A stretch of DNA of 64,000 nucleotides from Paulownia fortunei (GCA_019321725.1 CM033110.1:14191278-14255277); one strand, 5' to 3'. Positions 25,086 through 37,878 are shown, counted from the first letter of the stretch. Notes: generated from the letters alone by a model not told the origin. Program-made: numbers and translations.

Positions 25086-27807
25086 AGCTTCTCTTTGAAC
25101 CTCTAATCTTGCTTCTCTCTTTTCCAATATATCATCCATGGTAGAAGTATAAGCTGATTTGCATGAATACTTCTCATACATAGAAGCACACCAAATATTT
25201 TTATCATTAGTGTTTTTATCAAATAGGGAATCATTTCTTTAATCTAATCAGACATATGTAGGAGTGATCATGGTGTGGTTTGCATTTTTTTTATTAATTT
25301 CAAACCCAATTTTTGTATGTGATTTTTTAATAAAGATTAATTATAAATTGCAATTTTGTTAAAGCCAAATGTGTGATTTGAAGTGGTTGATGGTTTTAAT
25401 CAACAAAAAGAAACAATCAAGTAAATTCAAAATATTAGCAAAATATTTAAATTGACATAAAAAGATTAACAGAACAATAATATCTTTAAAATAGAAAATG
25501 CAAGGACCTAAATCTCAGAATTACAGAAGCTACCACATATGGTGCAAATTGCATTACATAAATATATGAGATTGAACAATAATTAAAACCAAGTCAATTA
25601 AAACAAATATTCTATATGATGTGATACAAACATTCAGTATATATGAATTAGATTATAGTAATTACAATGAAAAGGACAAACATTTAGATATGATATTACC
25701 TTAAAGGATGATACGTACATACACAAAATTGAATTTTTACAAGTAAACTTACATTAGATATTCAAAATTTTGCATTTTAGTCTTTTTCTTATTCATTGTC
25801 TTATCTATAGAATTTTCCATTTATTTTCTCTCTAACATTTGTAGATCCATATGATGATTCTGAACTCATAAACTTGTTACTTACTGTACTAAATATATTA
25901 TTTGAGTTCTCATAACTCAACCTTGGCATTTGCTTGATGTTCATAATTTATTTTGCAAATCGCAAGTGCATGGTGTCAAGTTTTAATACAACGATGAGTT
26001 GAGTATTATATTGTATTCACATGGATTGTAATAAAAAATTGCATTAAGTACCATATTTCAAATAGTCCTAATTTTATCTAGAAAATAAAATGATGATTGG
26101 TAGACAACGTAAAGTAAGACAACAAAAATGTAAAGGTAATAGTGGAGTTCTTATAAGTAATACAACAAACACCTTATGAAAAAGATATTCTAGATAAATG
26201 ACTCACCTAATTATCACCTATGTTCTTCCTTTCAAAATATACCAATTCAAGTCAACAACACATGTAAGTTAAGAATTCCTAAACTCATCAATTCCCTCTC
26301 TTGAGTGCTGAATTGACTATGAGTTCCAACATGAATTTCTGATCATGTATAATCTTCTTTCTTTCGAGTGTCGAATCTCATACGTCAAATAATCTCAATT
26401 AGTGATCAATTAATCAAGATGAAATACTAAATAAAATAACACAAACAACAAGAATAATTGGAACTAATATTATTTGGAATTCAAAGCATAGGATCAAATA
26501 AGGTTACATCATACTTTAAAAAGAAAAATTTAGTTCACTATAGATGAATACAACTTTAATAAATAAATAAGAAAGAATATGGAAATTGTTCACCAATTTG
26601 TGAAGTGGGAGGAATGGTTGAAGCTCTCATTGTTTCCAAGAATGGTTGCCTTGGTTCTAGAAAAATGAATGGGTCTTATCTCCAAGCACCCAATAGCCTT
26701 TTTTGATTCCAAGAACCAATCCCCCCTTTGGTTGATGTTGATCTTCCCCCTTTTAAACTTCTCCCCAATGATTATTTCTCCAAAAATCTTCTAAAAGAAA
26801 CCCTGAAATCCTTCCACTTTTCTTGGCTTTTCTTCAAAAAAAACCTAAAATCATTTCCCTTTTCTTAGTTGTTTCTCCTTTTTCTCTCCAACAATTTAGT
26901 GTATCCACTAGAGCATCACATGGGTAATGATGTATAGGTATATTTAATGTGTATATCCTATAAAAATGCCAAAATTCATGATCTATTATCAGTTGTCACA
27001 AAGAAAATGCATCAGCATCTTTTTCGTTAGTAGGATGGTACCAAGGCACCTTGTTTTGGCGCCTAGGTGCCTTGAATTCTATTTTGGTAGCCTCATATGG
27101 CGCCCAGGAGCCGTTGCTGCTGTTTTTTCCTCATTCACTTCAGTACTTTTACACTGTTCAGCCTCTTATAATTAGTTTTGACCTCTTTGAAGAATGAATT
27201 GGCTTTTGATATCCTGTAATAAATTGTATCTCTTTGTCTTGGCTTTCTATAGGCACTTGAATCAACTAAATATGACATCTGTGGTCAGAGTTATTTTTGA
27301 AATACTAAGATGTGTTATACCAAAAAATTTCAGCCAAGTGCTGATTTTTTAAATCGATTTTTCTCATTGAGATCGATCGAATTGGATTTTATGGTAAATA
27401 TAGAAGTTGTATATATATCCCTTGGCTTTTCAATGGTTCAATTAAGTTGATAGGAAATTGGGCTGAGAGTTTTGATTGAAATACAAAAACTGCTATCAGT
27501 AATACCACAACTCGAATTCTTCAATATTTTAACCAAGTTTTTGATTTATTTCTATTTTCTTCTCTTGTGGTCATTACCTACAAGATTTCAAACTAAATGC
27601 ATAAAAAGTAACAAAAATACTTGAAAATAAACTAATTGTTAATCAAAAAATATATGAATTATTGATATAAAACTAACTTATCACTTGTATCTTACTCCCT
27701 TCTCCAAATCAATGTCCAGATTGAAATCATTCTGCACTTAAACCTCCTTGATCCATGCTCCAAAACCTCTTTACTTATAAGATCGATTAGTGCAAAAACT
27801 TCAACTC
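25086..27807. other. AT-rich spacer between the PIF/Harbinger and copia elements
   Basis: No gene recognised. Near 27050-27115 there is a short GC-richer patch with self-complementary GGCGCCTAGGTGCC-like sequence and repeated CAAGGCACC motifs, of the sort seen in plant retrotransposon LTRs; no pair of ends could be found. The sequence near 25260 (GGAGTGATCATGGTGTGG) may be one end of a decayed MITE. Confidence 0.5.
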
Positions 27808-27812
27808 ATTTG

Positions 27813-28039
27813 TGTTAGAGATTATCAGACCAAATATTTGAATTCAAGGACAAATGATTTGGTAACTAAAAGTAAAAGTTACTGAAGCACAACAAATCCT
27901 CCTAGAATCAAGCAGTTGTTCATCAGTTTAATTTTTCAAATATTGGTGTAATTTCTTTGTAATGTAATATGTTACCCACTTCAATATATTAAATAATGTA
28001 GAGTATTCTTTATTCAATTGCTATCACCTATCCTTCATA
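27813..28039 (+). repeat. 5' LTR of the copia element
   Basis: It begins TGTTAGAGATTATCAGACC and runs to about 28037-28039, just before the primer-binding site. It shares most of its sequence with 32209-32457, including TATTCTTTATTCAATTG near the end. The exact right border is uncertain by two bases (…TTCA or …TTCATA). Confidence 0.85.
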
Positions 28040-28051
28040 TGGTATCACAAG
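28040..28051 (+). other. Primer-binding site of the copia element
   Basis: TGGTATCACAAG follows the 5' LTR directly. It resembles TGGTATCAGAGC, the common plant copia site complementary to initiator tRNA-Met, with two differences. Confidence 0.7.
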
Positions 28052-29533
28052 TCTCTCATCTATTAGTCGACAACAACAAGCCACCACAACCCACCACCAA
28101 TGTGTAGCCTCTTGTCTTCAATGCTAGTCAATGCAGCATCTCAACTACGCCAAACTCTCACCAAACAAGGGTTATTTGGTTTTTTTTGTGTGGGTATTTT
28201 TTAAACTTTTATTATGCAAGAAGCCCATTTTATGTTTGTTTTAGGCTTTTTCATTGAAAAAATGCACATTCTCATTTTAAAAATTTCAACCAAAAACTTC
28301 GGCCACATCTATTACACCCATTTTCAAGGATAGTCCTGCAGCTAGTCTACACTTTTCCAACTTTTGCATTTTTTTAAACCTAGAATACTAGTTTCATTCT
28401 ACAAGAACAATTTGTAGTCAATTGTGGGTTCTAACTCTATAATATGTAATAGTTGTGGGACCTGATCTTTGACACAAACATGCTAAGCTACTAGCCAAGT
28501 GAGACCCAACCTATATCCACTTATGTCAGCTAATTGCATTTATATATCATAAATACATAAAAATTTGATATGGACCCTACCACTATAAAATATCACATAA
28601 TATTTCATGCATATCTATATAAAATAATGCCATAGAAAACAAAAAATCAAATATATTTTCAATTTTTTCACATGTTTTCGTACAAAAATTTTCAGAAATA
28701 CATCAAACCAAATAAAATATCATTCCCAACTCTATATATTCTATTTAAAAATTTTAAACCAAATAAATTTTAATTTTCACAAAAAACCTAATATATTAAT
28801 TAAAATCTCATTAAAAATGATGAAAATGAGAAATCTAGCCGAAAAAAAAAATCAAAAGATCCCTAAATATCCTTTCTGGCTCGCACAATTTCATTTTTTT
28901 ATTAATTGGATATGATCTCAGATTTCTTGATGGTTCCAAGTTGAGTCCTCATGCCACAATTATTGAGAATAATGTTGTAATTGCAAACCCAAAATTTATC
29001 ACCTCGTAGTGTCAAGATCAGCTCTTACTCCATGAAATTCTTGCCTTTCTATCAGACGTTGTTATGTCCTTTATTGCTTCAACCACTACATCGCGTGATG
29101 CCTGGCCGCATACCATGAGATGCTATGCAAGCAAAACTCAATCAGAATCATGCATCTAAAAGAATGTATCCATTTAATGACCAAGGGGTCAAAGATAATA
29201 TACGAATATCTTCAAACCATAAAGTGTATTTTTGACGAGCTCTCTTTGGTTAATGCTCCATTTGCTTATGATGATTTGATATCAACTGTCTAAAAGGTCT
29301 TGATTCTGATTTTAAAGAAATTACTGATGTTGTTCATGCCCAAGAGAATCCCATATCCTTTGAAAAGCTTTATGACAAGAGTTGCCCTTAAATGCAATGA
29401 AACCAAAATTGAATCATTGCCTATCACTGCTAACTTCACTCAAAGTGGAAATGGTAACAATGTCAGATCTCAAAATTCAAATTTTAGAAATAATCAACAT
29501 TCCCGTGGCCAATCCAACTTCGCCAACCAATGA
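28052..29533 (+). pseudogene. Copia gag remnant, split by a MITE
   Basis: Gag forms the virus-like particle of the element. The opening LTKQ-like stretch ends at the MITE (28169-28863). After it come YPFWLAQFHFF, GSKLSPHATIIENN, then STTTSRDAWPHTMRCY, KIIYEYLQTIKCIFDELS and ESLPITANFTQSGNGNN. These match the usual copia gag order. Several in-frame stops are present, for example at 29291-29293. Frames shift more than once and no zinc knuckle is visible. Confidence 0.75.
28169..28863. mobile_element. Tourist-like MITE inserted in copia gag, 695 bp
   Basis: The left end GGGTTATTTGGTTTTTTTT and the inverted right end GGGATCTTTTGATTTTTTT share about 15 of 19 bases. Flanks are CAA on the left and TAA on the right, compatible with a 3-bp PIF/Harbinger-type duplication after one change. 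Gag similarity stops at its left edge and resumes at its right edge, which supports an insertion. No coding capacity. Confidence 0.65.
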
Positions 29534-29699
29534 TCTCAACAAAATCTAAAATCATAATTACAACAACCAAAGCAACTTTTTACCATTCATTTGCCAAATC
29601 TGTGACAAACATGGTTAGAATTTAGTGTGTTCTTAAGGCTAAGATATCTCAACCAATGGTTGATCATACCTCCATGGAGAAATCTAATTTAGATGGTTT

Positions 29700-30356
29700 A
29701 TTAATTCTAAAGCAAGCAATCATGTGACAAATGATCTCAACAACTTATCACTCCACCAAAATTATGAAGGCAATGATGATGTCACTAAACATTTACCTTT
29801 GTCTTCCAGTATGTCATTTGATTTTCACTGTTATTCATGTTCTTATAATAAAAGTCATAAACTACCTTTCGGCATATCATTGTTTAGGAGTCATTATCTG
29901 TTAAACCTTGTCTATTCCGATGTATGGGGTCCTACACCTATTTCTTCAATAATTGATTTCAAACATTTTATCATTTTTGTTGACCACTTCACAAAGTATA
30001 CATAGCTATATCCTACTTATCAAAAATATCGTCATACACATTTTTGTTAACTTTGAAACATTAGTTGAAAGAATTTTTAATGTTTAACTTGTCATCTTAT
30101 ATTTGGATATGGGTGGCCAGTACCACAAACTCAAGAATTTTCTTTCATCTCTTAAAGTTCAATTTCTCACAGGCAAACACAAACTTTAAACTCGATCAAC
30201 TCCTTGTGTCTTTCTTAGATATTCCTCACCAAAATGTCTACAAATGTCTTGATCCTACCACAAATAAAATTACACTTCCCATCATGTTCACTTTGTTGAA
30301 ATATTATTTTTCCATTTTCAAAACTTACAAAATTCCCTCTTATCCAAAGTCATAAA
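29700..30356 (+). pseudogene. Copia GAG-pre-integrase and integrase remnant
   Basis: The frame at 29724 gives NDLNNLSLHQNYEGNDD, then FHCYSCSYNKSHKLPFG with the CxxC half of the zinc-binding motif. YSDVWGPTPISS follows, carrying the first catalytic Asp, then FIIFVDHFTKYT. After a stop and frameshift, YLDMGGQYHKLKNFLSSL carries the second Asp. The text then jumps to KCLDPTTNKI, which normally lies well after the catalytic Glu, so roughly the last third of the integrase core has been deleted. Confidence 0.8.
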
Positions 30357-30744
30357 GATAGTTGGTGAGCTTGTTCTCATTCTCTAACATCCCTAAATGT
30401 TCCACATTTTAATGTTCTTTCCATATCTACAACTCTGTCCTCTATTACTATGCCACTTTAGGATTTGTTTTTCCCATTAGCACATCACTAGTTTCAGCAT
30501 TTGGTGTACTTACGCCTTATGCTACACCCTCTTAGATGATATCTTCTCTACCTAGATCTTGTAGAATTATGCCACCACCACCTTTTTCGCCACCATCCAG
30601 ACCACGACTTACCCTTATTATTCCATGACCACCCGATCTCAAAATAATATCTTCAAGCCAAATAGATTTTCTTCACCATAAATCATTCCCTATCCAATCC
30701 TTTAAGCCCACTTCTCTTTATAATCCTCAATAGCATGCAGCTAT

Positions 30745-32170
30745 GTTGGATGAACTCAATGCTTTCACTCGCAATGGCACTTGGTAATTAGTGCCTTGGC
30801 AGCCTCACCAGAATATCATGGGTTACAAATGGGTGTTTCAAATCAAGCACAACCCCAATGGTACCATTTCTTGCTACAAAGCCCGCCTAGTTGCCAAAGG
30901 ATTCTACCAACGTCCAGATGTTGATTACCATGACACTTTCAGTCTGAATGTTATCCAATAATGATTTGCCTGGTACTTTCTATTACTCTAAGTTAGGGTT
31001 GGCCTATTCAATAATTGGATGTTAACAATGGATTTCTTCATGGCACTCTTGAAAAAGAGATCTATATGATGCAACCACTTGGAATCATTGACATAACACT
31101 ACCAAATCATGTGTGTCATATTCATAAAGCACTTTACGGACTCAAACAAGCACCCTGTGCTGAAAATTTTTGTGCCTATAGCTTCACCAATGCCATGGCT
31201 GACATATCACTTTTTATATATTCACATAGTGGTGCATTCATATATTTTCTTGTATATGTTGATGATCTTTTTATCACAGGTAATTTCTCGATGATTTTGA
31301 AAATATTTATTCATGAGTTATTAGGCTGATTCTCACTAAAGAATCTCAACAACTTGCATTATCCCTTGGGTGTTAAAGTCATTTCTACTACTTGGGGTTT
31401 ATTTCTCACACAACATAAATACATCCATGATCTTCTTGTTCGAACAAAAATGGATGGAACCAAAGACTTTCTTACTTTATTGTATGCCACTGAAGCATTA
31501 GTCTCAAATGATGGTTCATCTAATGCAAAAACTACTTAATGTCCTCAAGTGGTTGGTTCTTTATGATACTTGCTCCTTGTCTTGATATTTCTTTCAGTAT
31601 CAACAAGCTTGCACAGTTCATGCAGTACCTAACTTAAACACTGGACAACTGCTAAACGACTTTTACAATATCTCAACAACACCGTTTACTTTAGATTCAC
31701 CTTCATTAGAATTAATCTCTCTCTCTTCATGCATTTTGTGATGTTGATTGGGCTGGCAACCTTCATGATTATACCTTCACCATAGCCTATATTGAATACT
31801 TGGGTGGTAATGCAATTTCATGGTCATCCAAGAAGCAAAAGTTTGTTGCGCACTCCACAGTCGTAGCTGAATATTGTGCCATCGCCTCTACAACACCTAA
31901 ACTCTCTTCGATCATATCAGTTCTTCAAGAACTTGGTATCAAGACAATCACTCCAACCATTTACTGCGGCAACATGGGCTATTTATGTGCGAATTTGATG
32001 TTCACTCTCGCATGAAACACATTGCTATTGACTTTCACTTCGTTCATGACAAAGGTGATGTGGGAAAACTCCACTTTTCTCATGTATCCACACATGATCA
32101 GCTTGTCAACCTTCTTACTAAGCCATTGTCAAAACAAAGTCACCTGCTTTTATGATTCAAGATTGGTATT
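30745..32170 (+). pseudogene. Copia reverse transcriptase and RNase H remnant
   Basis: Reverse transcriptase blocks in order: YKWVFQIKHNPNGTISCYKA, RLVAKGFYQRPDVDYHDTF, LDVNNGFLHGTLEKEIYM, HKALYGLKQAP and FLVYVDDLFITGN with the YVDD catalytic core. Then come LFLTQHKYIHDLLVRTKMDG and the RNase H part NAISWSSKKQKFVAHSTVVA, ISVLQELGIKTIT and HIAIDFHFVHDKG. Stops and frameshifts separate the blocks; the RNase H acid in AEYRAIA is retained as AEYCAIA. Same strand and order as in copia. Confidence 0.85.
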
Positions 32171-32192
32171 TTCAATGGAACCACCATCTTGT

Positions 32193-32208
32193 GGAGGGGG
32201 AGGAGGGG
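32193..32208 (+). other. Polypurine tract of the copia element
   Basis: GGAGGGGGAGGAGGGG directly precedes the 3' LTR. It is the expected primer site for plus-strand DNA synthesis. Confidence 0.85.
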
Positions 32209-32457
32209 TGCTGGAGATTATCAAACCAAACATTTGAATTCAAAATTAAATGAATTGGTAACTGAAAGTAACTAGAGCACAACAAATCCTTTTACAATCA
32301 AAGCACAACAAATCCTCCTAAAATCAAGGAGGTTTAAATTTTCAAAGATTGGTGTAACTTCTATATAACATAAATGTTGTACTGTAGTATATGTTACCTA
32401 TTCAATATATAAATAATAGATCATTCTTTATTCAATTGATATCACCTATCTTTTATA
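32209..32457 (+). repeat. 3' LTR of the copia element
   Basis: It begins TGCTGGAGATTATCAAACC, related to the 5' LTR. It contains a local duplication of CACAACAAATCCT that the 5' LTR lacks, which explains its greater length. It is followed at once by ATTTG. Confidence 0.85.
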
Positions 32458-32462
32458 ATTTG

Positions 32463-33399
32463 ATATACTCTACTCGTTCATTCACATTTATATTATATAG
32501 ACCAAAATAGATGTAATAGAGAAAATAGCACAAAAAATTCTCAATTTTTTGAAATACAAATAGAATAAAATTTATTTGAATATGTAAACATTATAGACAA
32601 AAAATTTCTATTAGTTCTAAAAACAAACACGGTGAAAAAATACTTATTGTTTTCTCTTTTTTGCAAAAAGAGATAAGAATCGATTTACATATTTGAATAT
32701 ATTTTAACTTTATGAGAGGGATTTGTATCAGATGATGAGATAAGAAGTGCACGGAGACAGAGTTGAGAAAACTGAGGAGGTTTTGTGCTTCAACTTCTTA
32801 TAAGAGAATGAAATGAGTTTGGTGAAATTGGTGGTGGTGGTGGAACAGGCCTCAAGCTTAACACTTGAGAGACAAGAAGAGTGGGAGGCTGATTAATGAT
32901 GAGGGAAGGAGACTATTAGCTACGGTTTATCTGAATTAGTCAATAGTCATCTAATATAACATAAATAACCAAAGTAAATTTATAAATTAAGGGTGGTATA
33001 GTGTGGTGCGGTTTGGTTGAATTCCAAATCACCACTAAATTGTTTGTGCGATATGGTTTTGGCTTGAATTTTCAAACCATGCTATGTATAACAAATTAAC
33101 AACAACAATATGGTGTAATTAGAATGGTTCATATGATTTTTCAAAATATATAATCAACCCTATATATAGGTTCTTAATTATTTCAAAACTACACCTCCTA
33201 GTTTGGTCGACAATATCAAAGACTCAATAAAATTCCTCATCCCTAACATTTTCATTTGTGATATCATAAAGGAAATGTTTGTTAATTCATTTATCAATCC
33301 AAAAGGATATGTTATGGCCATTTGCCACCCTCTACCTAATAATAGGAGCAATCATTATAGTGCTCCTCACCACCTAATCCCATTTGTATGAATCATATG
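32463..33399. other. AT-rich spacer
   Basis: No gene recognised. Near 32990-33165 a sequence begins AAGGGTGGTATAGTGTGGTG and ends ATAATCAACCCTA, a weak inverted-repeat pair that could be a decayed MITE. Confidence 0.45.
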
Positions 33400-33407
33400 C
33401 TTTAAGG

Positions 33408-34442
33408 TAGACCCGACCACGAGCTGGGTCTAAATTGGACCCGCCCCGGGACCGGACCATGGTCAACGGGTTAGAATCCATTGACCACGGTTCATGGGTT
33501 GGAACCGTAATCGGCCCATGAACTCACGGGCCGATTACAGTCCCATTTTACCCAACTCATGAACTGTCGGGTTGGGCCCGACGGTTCCACGAGCCAAAAC
33601 CGTCCCGCCTGACCTGACAGTTTTTGTTTTTTTTTTAATTTTTTACCAAAATAGTGTAAAACTGTCTCATATAGATTTTGAACCTGTGACCTCCATGTTA
33701 TTAGCAGAACATTCTAACCAATTGAGCTAATGAGCCATATATCTATAATTTTGAACAAGTCTCATTATTTGTTTTTTTTTTATTTTTTTTCTTCAAATTG
33801 TTTGTCTTGTTTTTTAAAATCAATATAATTGGTGTTGTGCCCCTTTTTAAATTTAATTAATTAATTTCAACAAGTTACTAATCAAATCATATATTTAAGC
33901 ATTCTACACTTCATTTTAATAATAAGTAAAGTTTTAAAAATTATCTAATGATGCTACTTTACAATTATCTTAATAATAAGTAAATTTATAATTTTTTAAA
34001 AATATTTAATGATGCTACTTTACAATTATCTAGTTTTTATTTTCCAACTTCTCATTTAGTATTATTAAATTATCATAATGTTGCATCGATTTTACATGAT
34101 AACATTAATTCCGAAAATCAAAAGTTAGTAAATTGTGTTTTATCAATGCAGTGTAAATGAGAAAAATATTTTTTAGAAATTTTAAAAATTAATTTAGTCA
34201 CTTTTATTTTTGACCATATGCTTAAAATTTAGCTTTTTTTTTTCAAATTTAAGTTCAAAAAAATAAAAAAAATAAAAAATAAAATATAAGGGTCGAAACC
34301 GGAATCAGAACCAGCCCGACAGTTCCAGAACCCAAACTGTAACCGGTCTTGACGGTTAAGGTTAAGGATCAAGATTTTCTTGAACTGTGGAACCAACGGT
34401 TTCGAACCGTAGCCAACGATTGTTGAATCGTGGTCAGGTCTA
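33408..34442. mobile_element. hAT-like non-autonomous element, 1,035 bp, with a tRNA-like relic
   Basis: The left end TAGACCCGACCACGAGC and the inverted right end TAGACCTGACCACGATTC match at 14 of the first 15 bases. Flanks CTTTAAGG (33400-33407) and CTTTAAGA (34443-34450) are an 8-bp duplication with one difference. The outer arms are GC-rich and full of CGGGCC/GGTTCC motifs; the core is AT-rich. No protein. A tRNA-Ile-like sequence sits about 255 bp from the left end. Confidence 0.75.
33664..33736 (-). tRNA. tRNA-Ile(AAT)-like relic, 73 nt
   Basis: The minus strand reads GGCTCATTAGCTCAATTGG, then GGTTAGAATG, TGCTAATAACATGGAGGTC and ACAGGTTCAAA. The total length of 73 matches a tRNA. Acceptor arms GGCTCAT and ATGAGAC pair at 6 of 7 positions. 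The loop CTAATAA would give anticodon AAT (Ile). The A box (TAGCTCAATTGG) and B box (GGTTCAAAA) are largely kept. The D stem, anticodon stem and T stem carry mismatches, so it is a pseudogene. Confidence 0.65.
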
Positions 34443-34586
34443 CTTTAAGAGAAAGTAATAATTGAGAATATCAATATTTTTCAAGTACTTCTTTGTGAAA
34501 ACCCCACCCAGGAAGGAAGGTATTTTCATCTCTTATTGTATTCTATCCAATTTTAGCCACAAGTGAGGCATTCATTTACTTATGAT

Positions 34587-35067
34587 GTTTGGTTAAATTT
34601 TTCAAAATATTCCTGCACTTTATAAGATATTTTTAAACTTATAAGATTCAAAATTTTATTTAAGAATAAATTTTTAAAGTGTTTGGATAAATTAAGATTA
34701 TTAAACTTAATTTTTTTTAAAACATCTTATAAGTTCTTACATTTTATAAGATATTTTTAAACTTATAAGATGTAAAATTTTATTTAAAAATAAAATTTAA
34801 AATGTTTGGATAAATTAAAATCATTGAGCTTATAAGAAGTTAATAATGGTAATTTTGTAACTAATATGATCATAATTAAATGAGTTTATTAAAATTTTAA
34901 TAAATAAGTTAGAAAGTTGTTACCTTTTCGTATAGGAACTCATATGATTCTAACATTTTATTTTAAGAACTTATAAGCTCTTTTCTTCAAATTTTTATCA
35001 AACGCTTTACAACATCTTATAAGCTCTCAAATATCTTATAAAATAATTTAAAAAATTTATAAGCTCC
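34587..35067. mobile_element. MITE-like element rich in CTTATAAG motifs
   Basis: It begins near GTTTGGTTAAATTTTTCAAA and ends near TTTATAAGCTCC. It contains many ACATCTTATAAGCT-type inverted motifs. An internal duplication of about 124 bp repeats TATAAGATATTTTTAAACTT at 34621 and 34745. Its motifs are shared with 48641-49018. Borders are approximate and no clean target duplication was found. Confidence 0.45.
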
Positions 35068-37733
35068 GGTGCAGAGACACTCTCTTACTTATCTCAATTC
35101 TATCCCCAACCATTTGTTTTGAATTACAGCGCTCAGTTTGACTTGGTGAAGCTCTTGCAATTGCCATCAGTAGCCAAGACAAAGAATTAGAGAAAGGATG
35201 TGTTGACCTTGTCTAGTTGATTACAATTAGTATTGTTCAAGAGTGAAGAAGTGATCTTCTTCTTCTTCTTTTTTTTTTATTTTTTTTTAATTTGTTGTTC
35301 TTCCTCTATAATTTTATACCTATATTTTATAAAAAGATGGGGCTAGTAGGAGACTTTCCTTTTTCTTTTCTTTTTTTTCCTTCCCTTACAATTTTATGTT
35401 TATACTTTATTGAGAGAAGGGGGTCGTAGGAGAGCGATCAGGCAATTGGTTCTCTCAATTTGTCTATTTGAACAAAAAAAAATTATATGTTAGTTTGCAC
35501 TGGAATCACTATTTTTCACCTTCAAATTTGAAATTGTATTTCCATGTGAATTAAAACATTTATGTATTGTTAGTGCTGTTTGCTATTAAGAGTCTGGGGT
35601 TTGTATAATTCTTCTTCAATCAAACTTTTTTAATTTTTTAAATTTTTGGTATAAAATTAAAGTGATAGACAATAGGAAGACAATTAAAAATATATGTACA
35701 TATACTTGACATCAACATGAAGCAAAGGAGAACTAGAAAAATGGGTCATATACATTTCCTAGTAACTACATTCTAAACAGAAGATTCTTTAAGAAATAGC
35801 AACAATTATTCAAAGAATCTATTGTAAATAAATGAAGGATAGCAAAAATACATTCTCTAAATAAATTATTATTTAGATGCATACTGAATATATTGTAGAC
35901 GCATTTAAAATAAATTTAAATAAACATAAAAATTGACATACATTATTCATAATCAAATTTATGATATTTTACCATATAATATTTTTTGTATTATGTAATT
36001 TTTGTTTAATTAGTATTGATACATCTATATACATGTCAAAAACTATTGGACATGTGAATCAACTTATTTAATGATTTTTTTTAACATATTTTAAAATATC
36101 TAATATGTAACTGGGGAATATTTGAAAGTATCCAACCATATCCAAATATCCGATGTCAATGCAGCATATGGTAGTAGTATAAATAAGTTGTGATGTTTGA
36201 AAGTTTATATTTATATTGAGGAAATATAGACTCATACACTTCCTAATCGAAAAAATCTCTCTAGAAAAAATTAAGTTAGATAGTGGATAGCTCATCATAA
36301 GAAATGCATGCAAATAGGGGAGTAGGGGTGGCAACATGGGTATGGATTCAAGGATCCAATTCAACCCAACTAGTTTGGGTTAGGTTGAAATGAGTTTAAT
36401 TTAAGTGAGTCTTGTTGGATGGTGGGTCAAAAATGAGTTTAAGTGGGTCCAAAATGGTTCCAACCCAAAAGATAAACTAAAACATGATAATTCTACAAAA
36501 AACAATCTTATATTATTTTTTTTCCCACTTTAACAAAATTGAAATACATAAACCCGACATCTTGAATTAGATACCAGTGAGCAAATGATTAAGTGGGTTG
36601 GTTAATGGGGATTATATTGGGTTGTGGGACCAAAATAGGTCCAAGTATCTAAAATGAGTCCAACTAAAATTAAAAAAATAAATCTAAAATTAAAAAAATA
36701 AATCTTATAATGTTCTTCTACTTTTATAAACTCCAACATATCCACCACATCTCTATTTATATACGAGTAAAATAATTAAATTGTTCCTAAAAGGCAAAAA
36801 AATACAGATAATTCTGAAAAATTATTAAAAGTTTTCAAAATGACAAAAGTAAATATGAGCATGTAAAATAATCAAAACATCCACTAGAGGGTCATAAAAC
36901 ATGCAAAATGACAATTACACCCCTAAATGACTAAACATAACACATAAAAGTAGCAAATTACCAAAATATCCCTAAATGAAATTTTATAAAAATATTCCTA
37001 ACTGGTGAAAGTGAGATGTGGGCATGAAAAATGACTAGAACAAATAACATATAAACATAGAATGACCATATTAACCATGAAGACTAAAAGCAACTCATAA
37101 GCATGGAAAATAGCTAAAATGTCCGTAAAGATGGAAAATAATAGAAAGGTGCTTAAGATATAAAATATTGAAATTCCCTCAAAATTCCAAAAATACCCTT
37201 AAACATTCAAAATTTAAAAATATCATAAAAAATATGAAAATGTGAAAAATCGAATGCCCTCTAAAATGAAGTAAAAATAAGAGTCCAAAATTAGTTCGGT
37301 TGGTCCTTTTTGAGTTCAAGTAAAAAAAGGAATTTAATTTATGTATATATTTAAAATTATTTTAATCAAAAAAAATATTTTTAGAATTTAAAATAACAGT
37401 AATTATCATTATTTGGCTTTAGATAATCTTTGTTAGTTAGTTCTTATTATTGTTTGCTAGATTGTGGGATTCATCTCTTGGCTGGATCGAGCCAATTGTA
37501 TTTTCACTCTAAGCCAAAAAAAAAAAAATCGTTAATTTACTTTTAAAACATATTATTGTTTATTAATTCTGAAAAAAAATCTTTATCTCATTTTGTTTCT
37601 TCGTTTGTTGATTGTTACATCTTTTCTTTCTTTTGCATATGGTATTGTGATGTATGTAGTTTCCCAATCTCGCAATCCTTAATTAGTAAAGAGACACAAC
37701 TCTCTCTAGACATATCAAACTGACTTTGTACCC
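35068..37733. other. AT-rich spacer before the MULE
   Basis: No gene recognised. T-rich tracts at 35,255-35,400 contain a duplicated unit of about 90 bp (compare 35301 and 35391). At 36322 a hAT-like end TAGGGGTGGCAACATGGG appears, but no matching right end was found. The 36,700-37,270 stretch is A-rich with short internal repeats. Confidence 0.5.
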
Positions 37734-37878
37734 ATATATTATTGGGTTTTTGTCAAATTATTATAATTTAATAAAATAATTATTAAAATACTGTGAAATA
37801 TTTTGGGTTTAGGAATTTATATCAAAACGTTATTTTAGATGATACTTTCATTTATTTATTTTTTTTAATTTTCAAAAA

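Larger units (their letters stand above)
27813..32457 (+). mobile_element. Ty1/copia LTR retrotransposon, degenerate
   Basis: It has a 5' LTR, a primer-binding site, gag, integrase, reverse transcriptase and RNase H remnants in copia order, a polypurine tract and a 3' LTR. ATTTG flanks both ends (27808-27812 and 32458-32462), a 5-bp target duplication. The coding region carries many stops and frameshifts and has lost the end of integrase. A Tourist-like MITE interrupts gag. The element is dead. Confidence 0.9.

Noticed and set aside
36322..36345. hAT-like end TAGGGGTGGCAAC
   Set aside because: No inverted partner was found downstream or upstream, so no element could be bounded.
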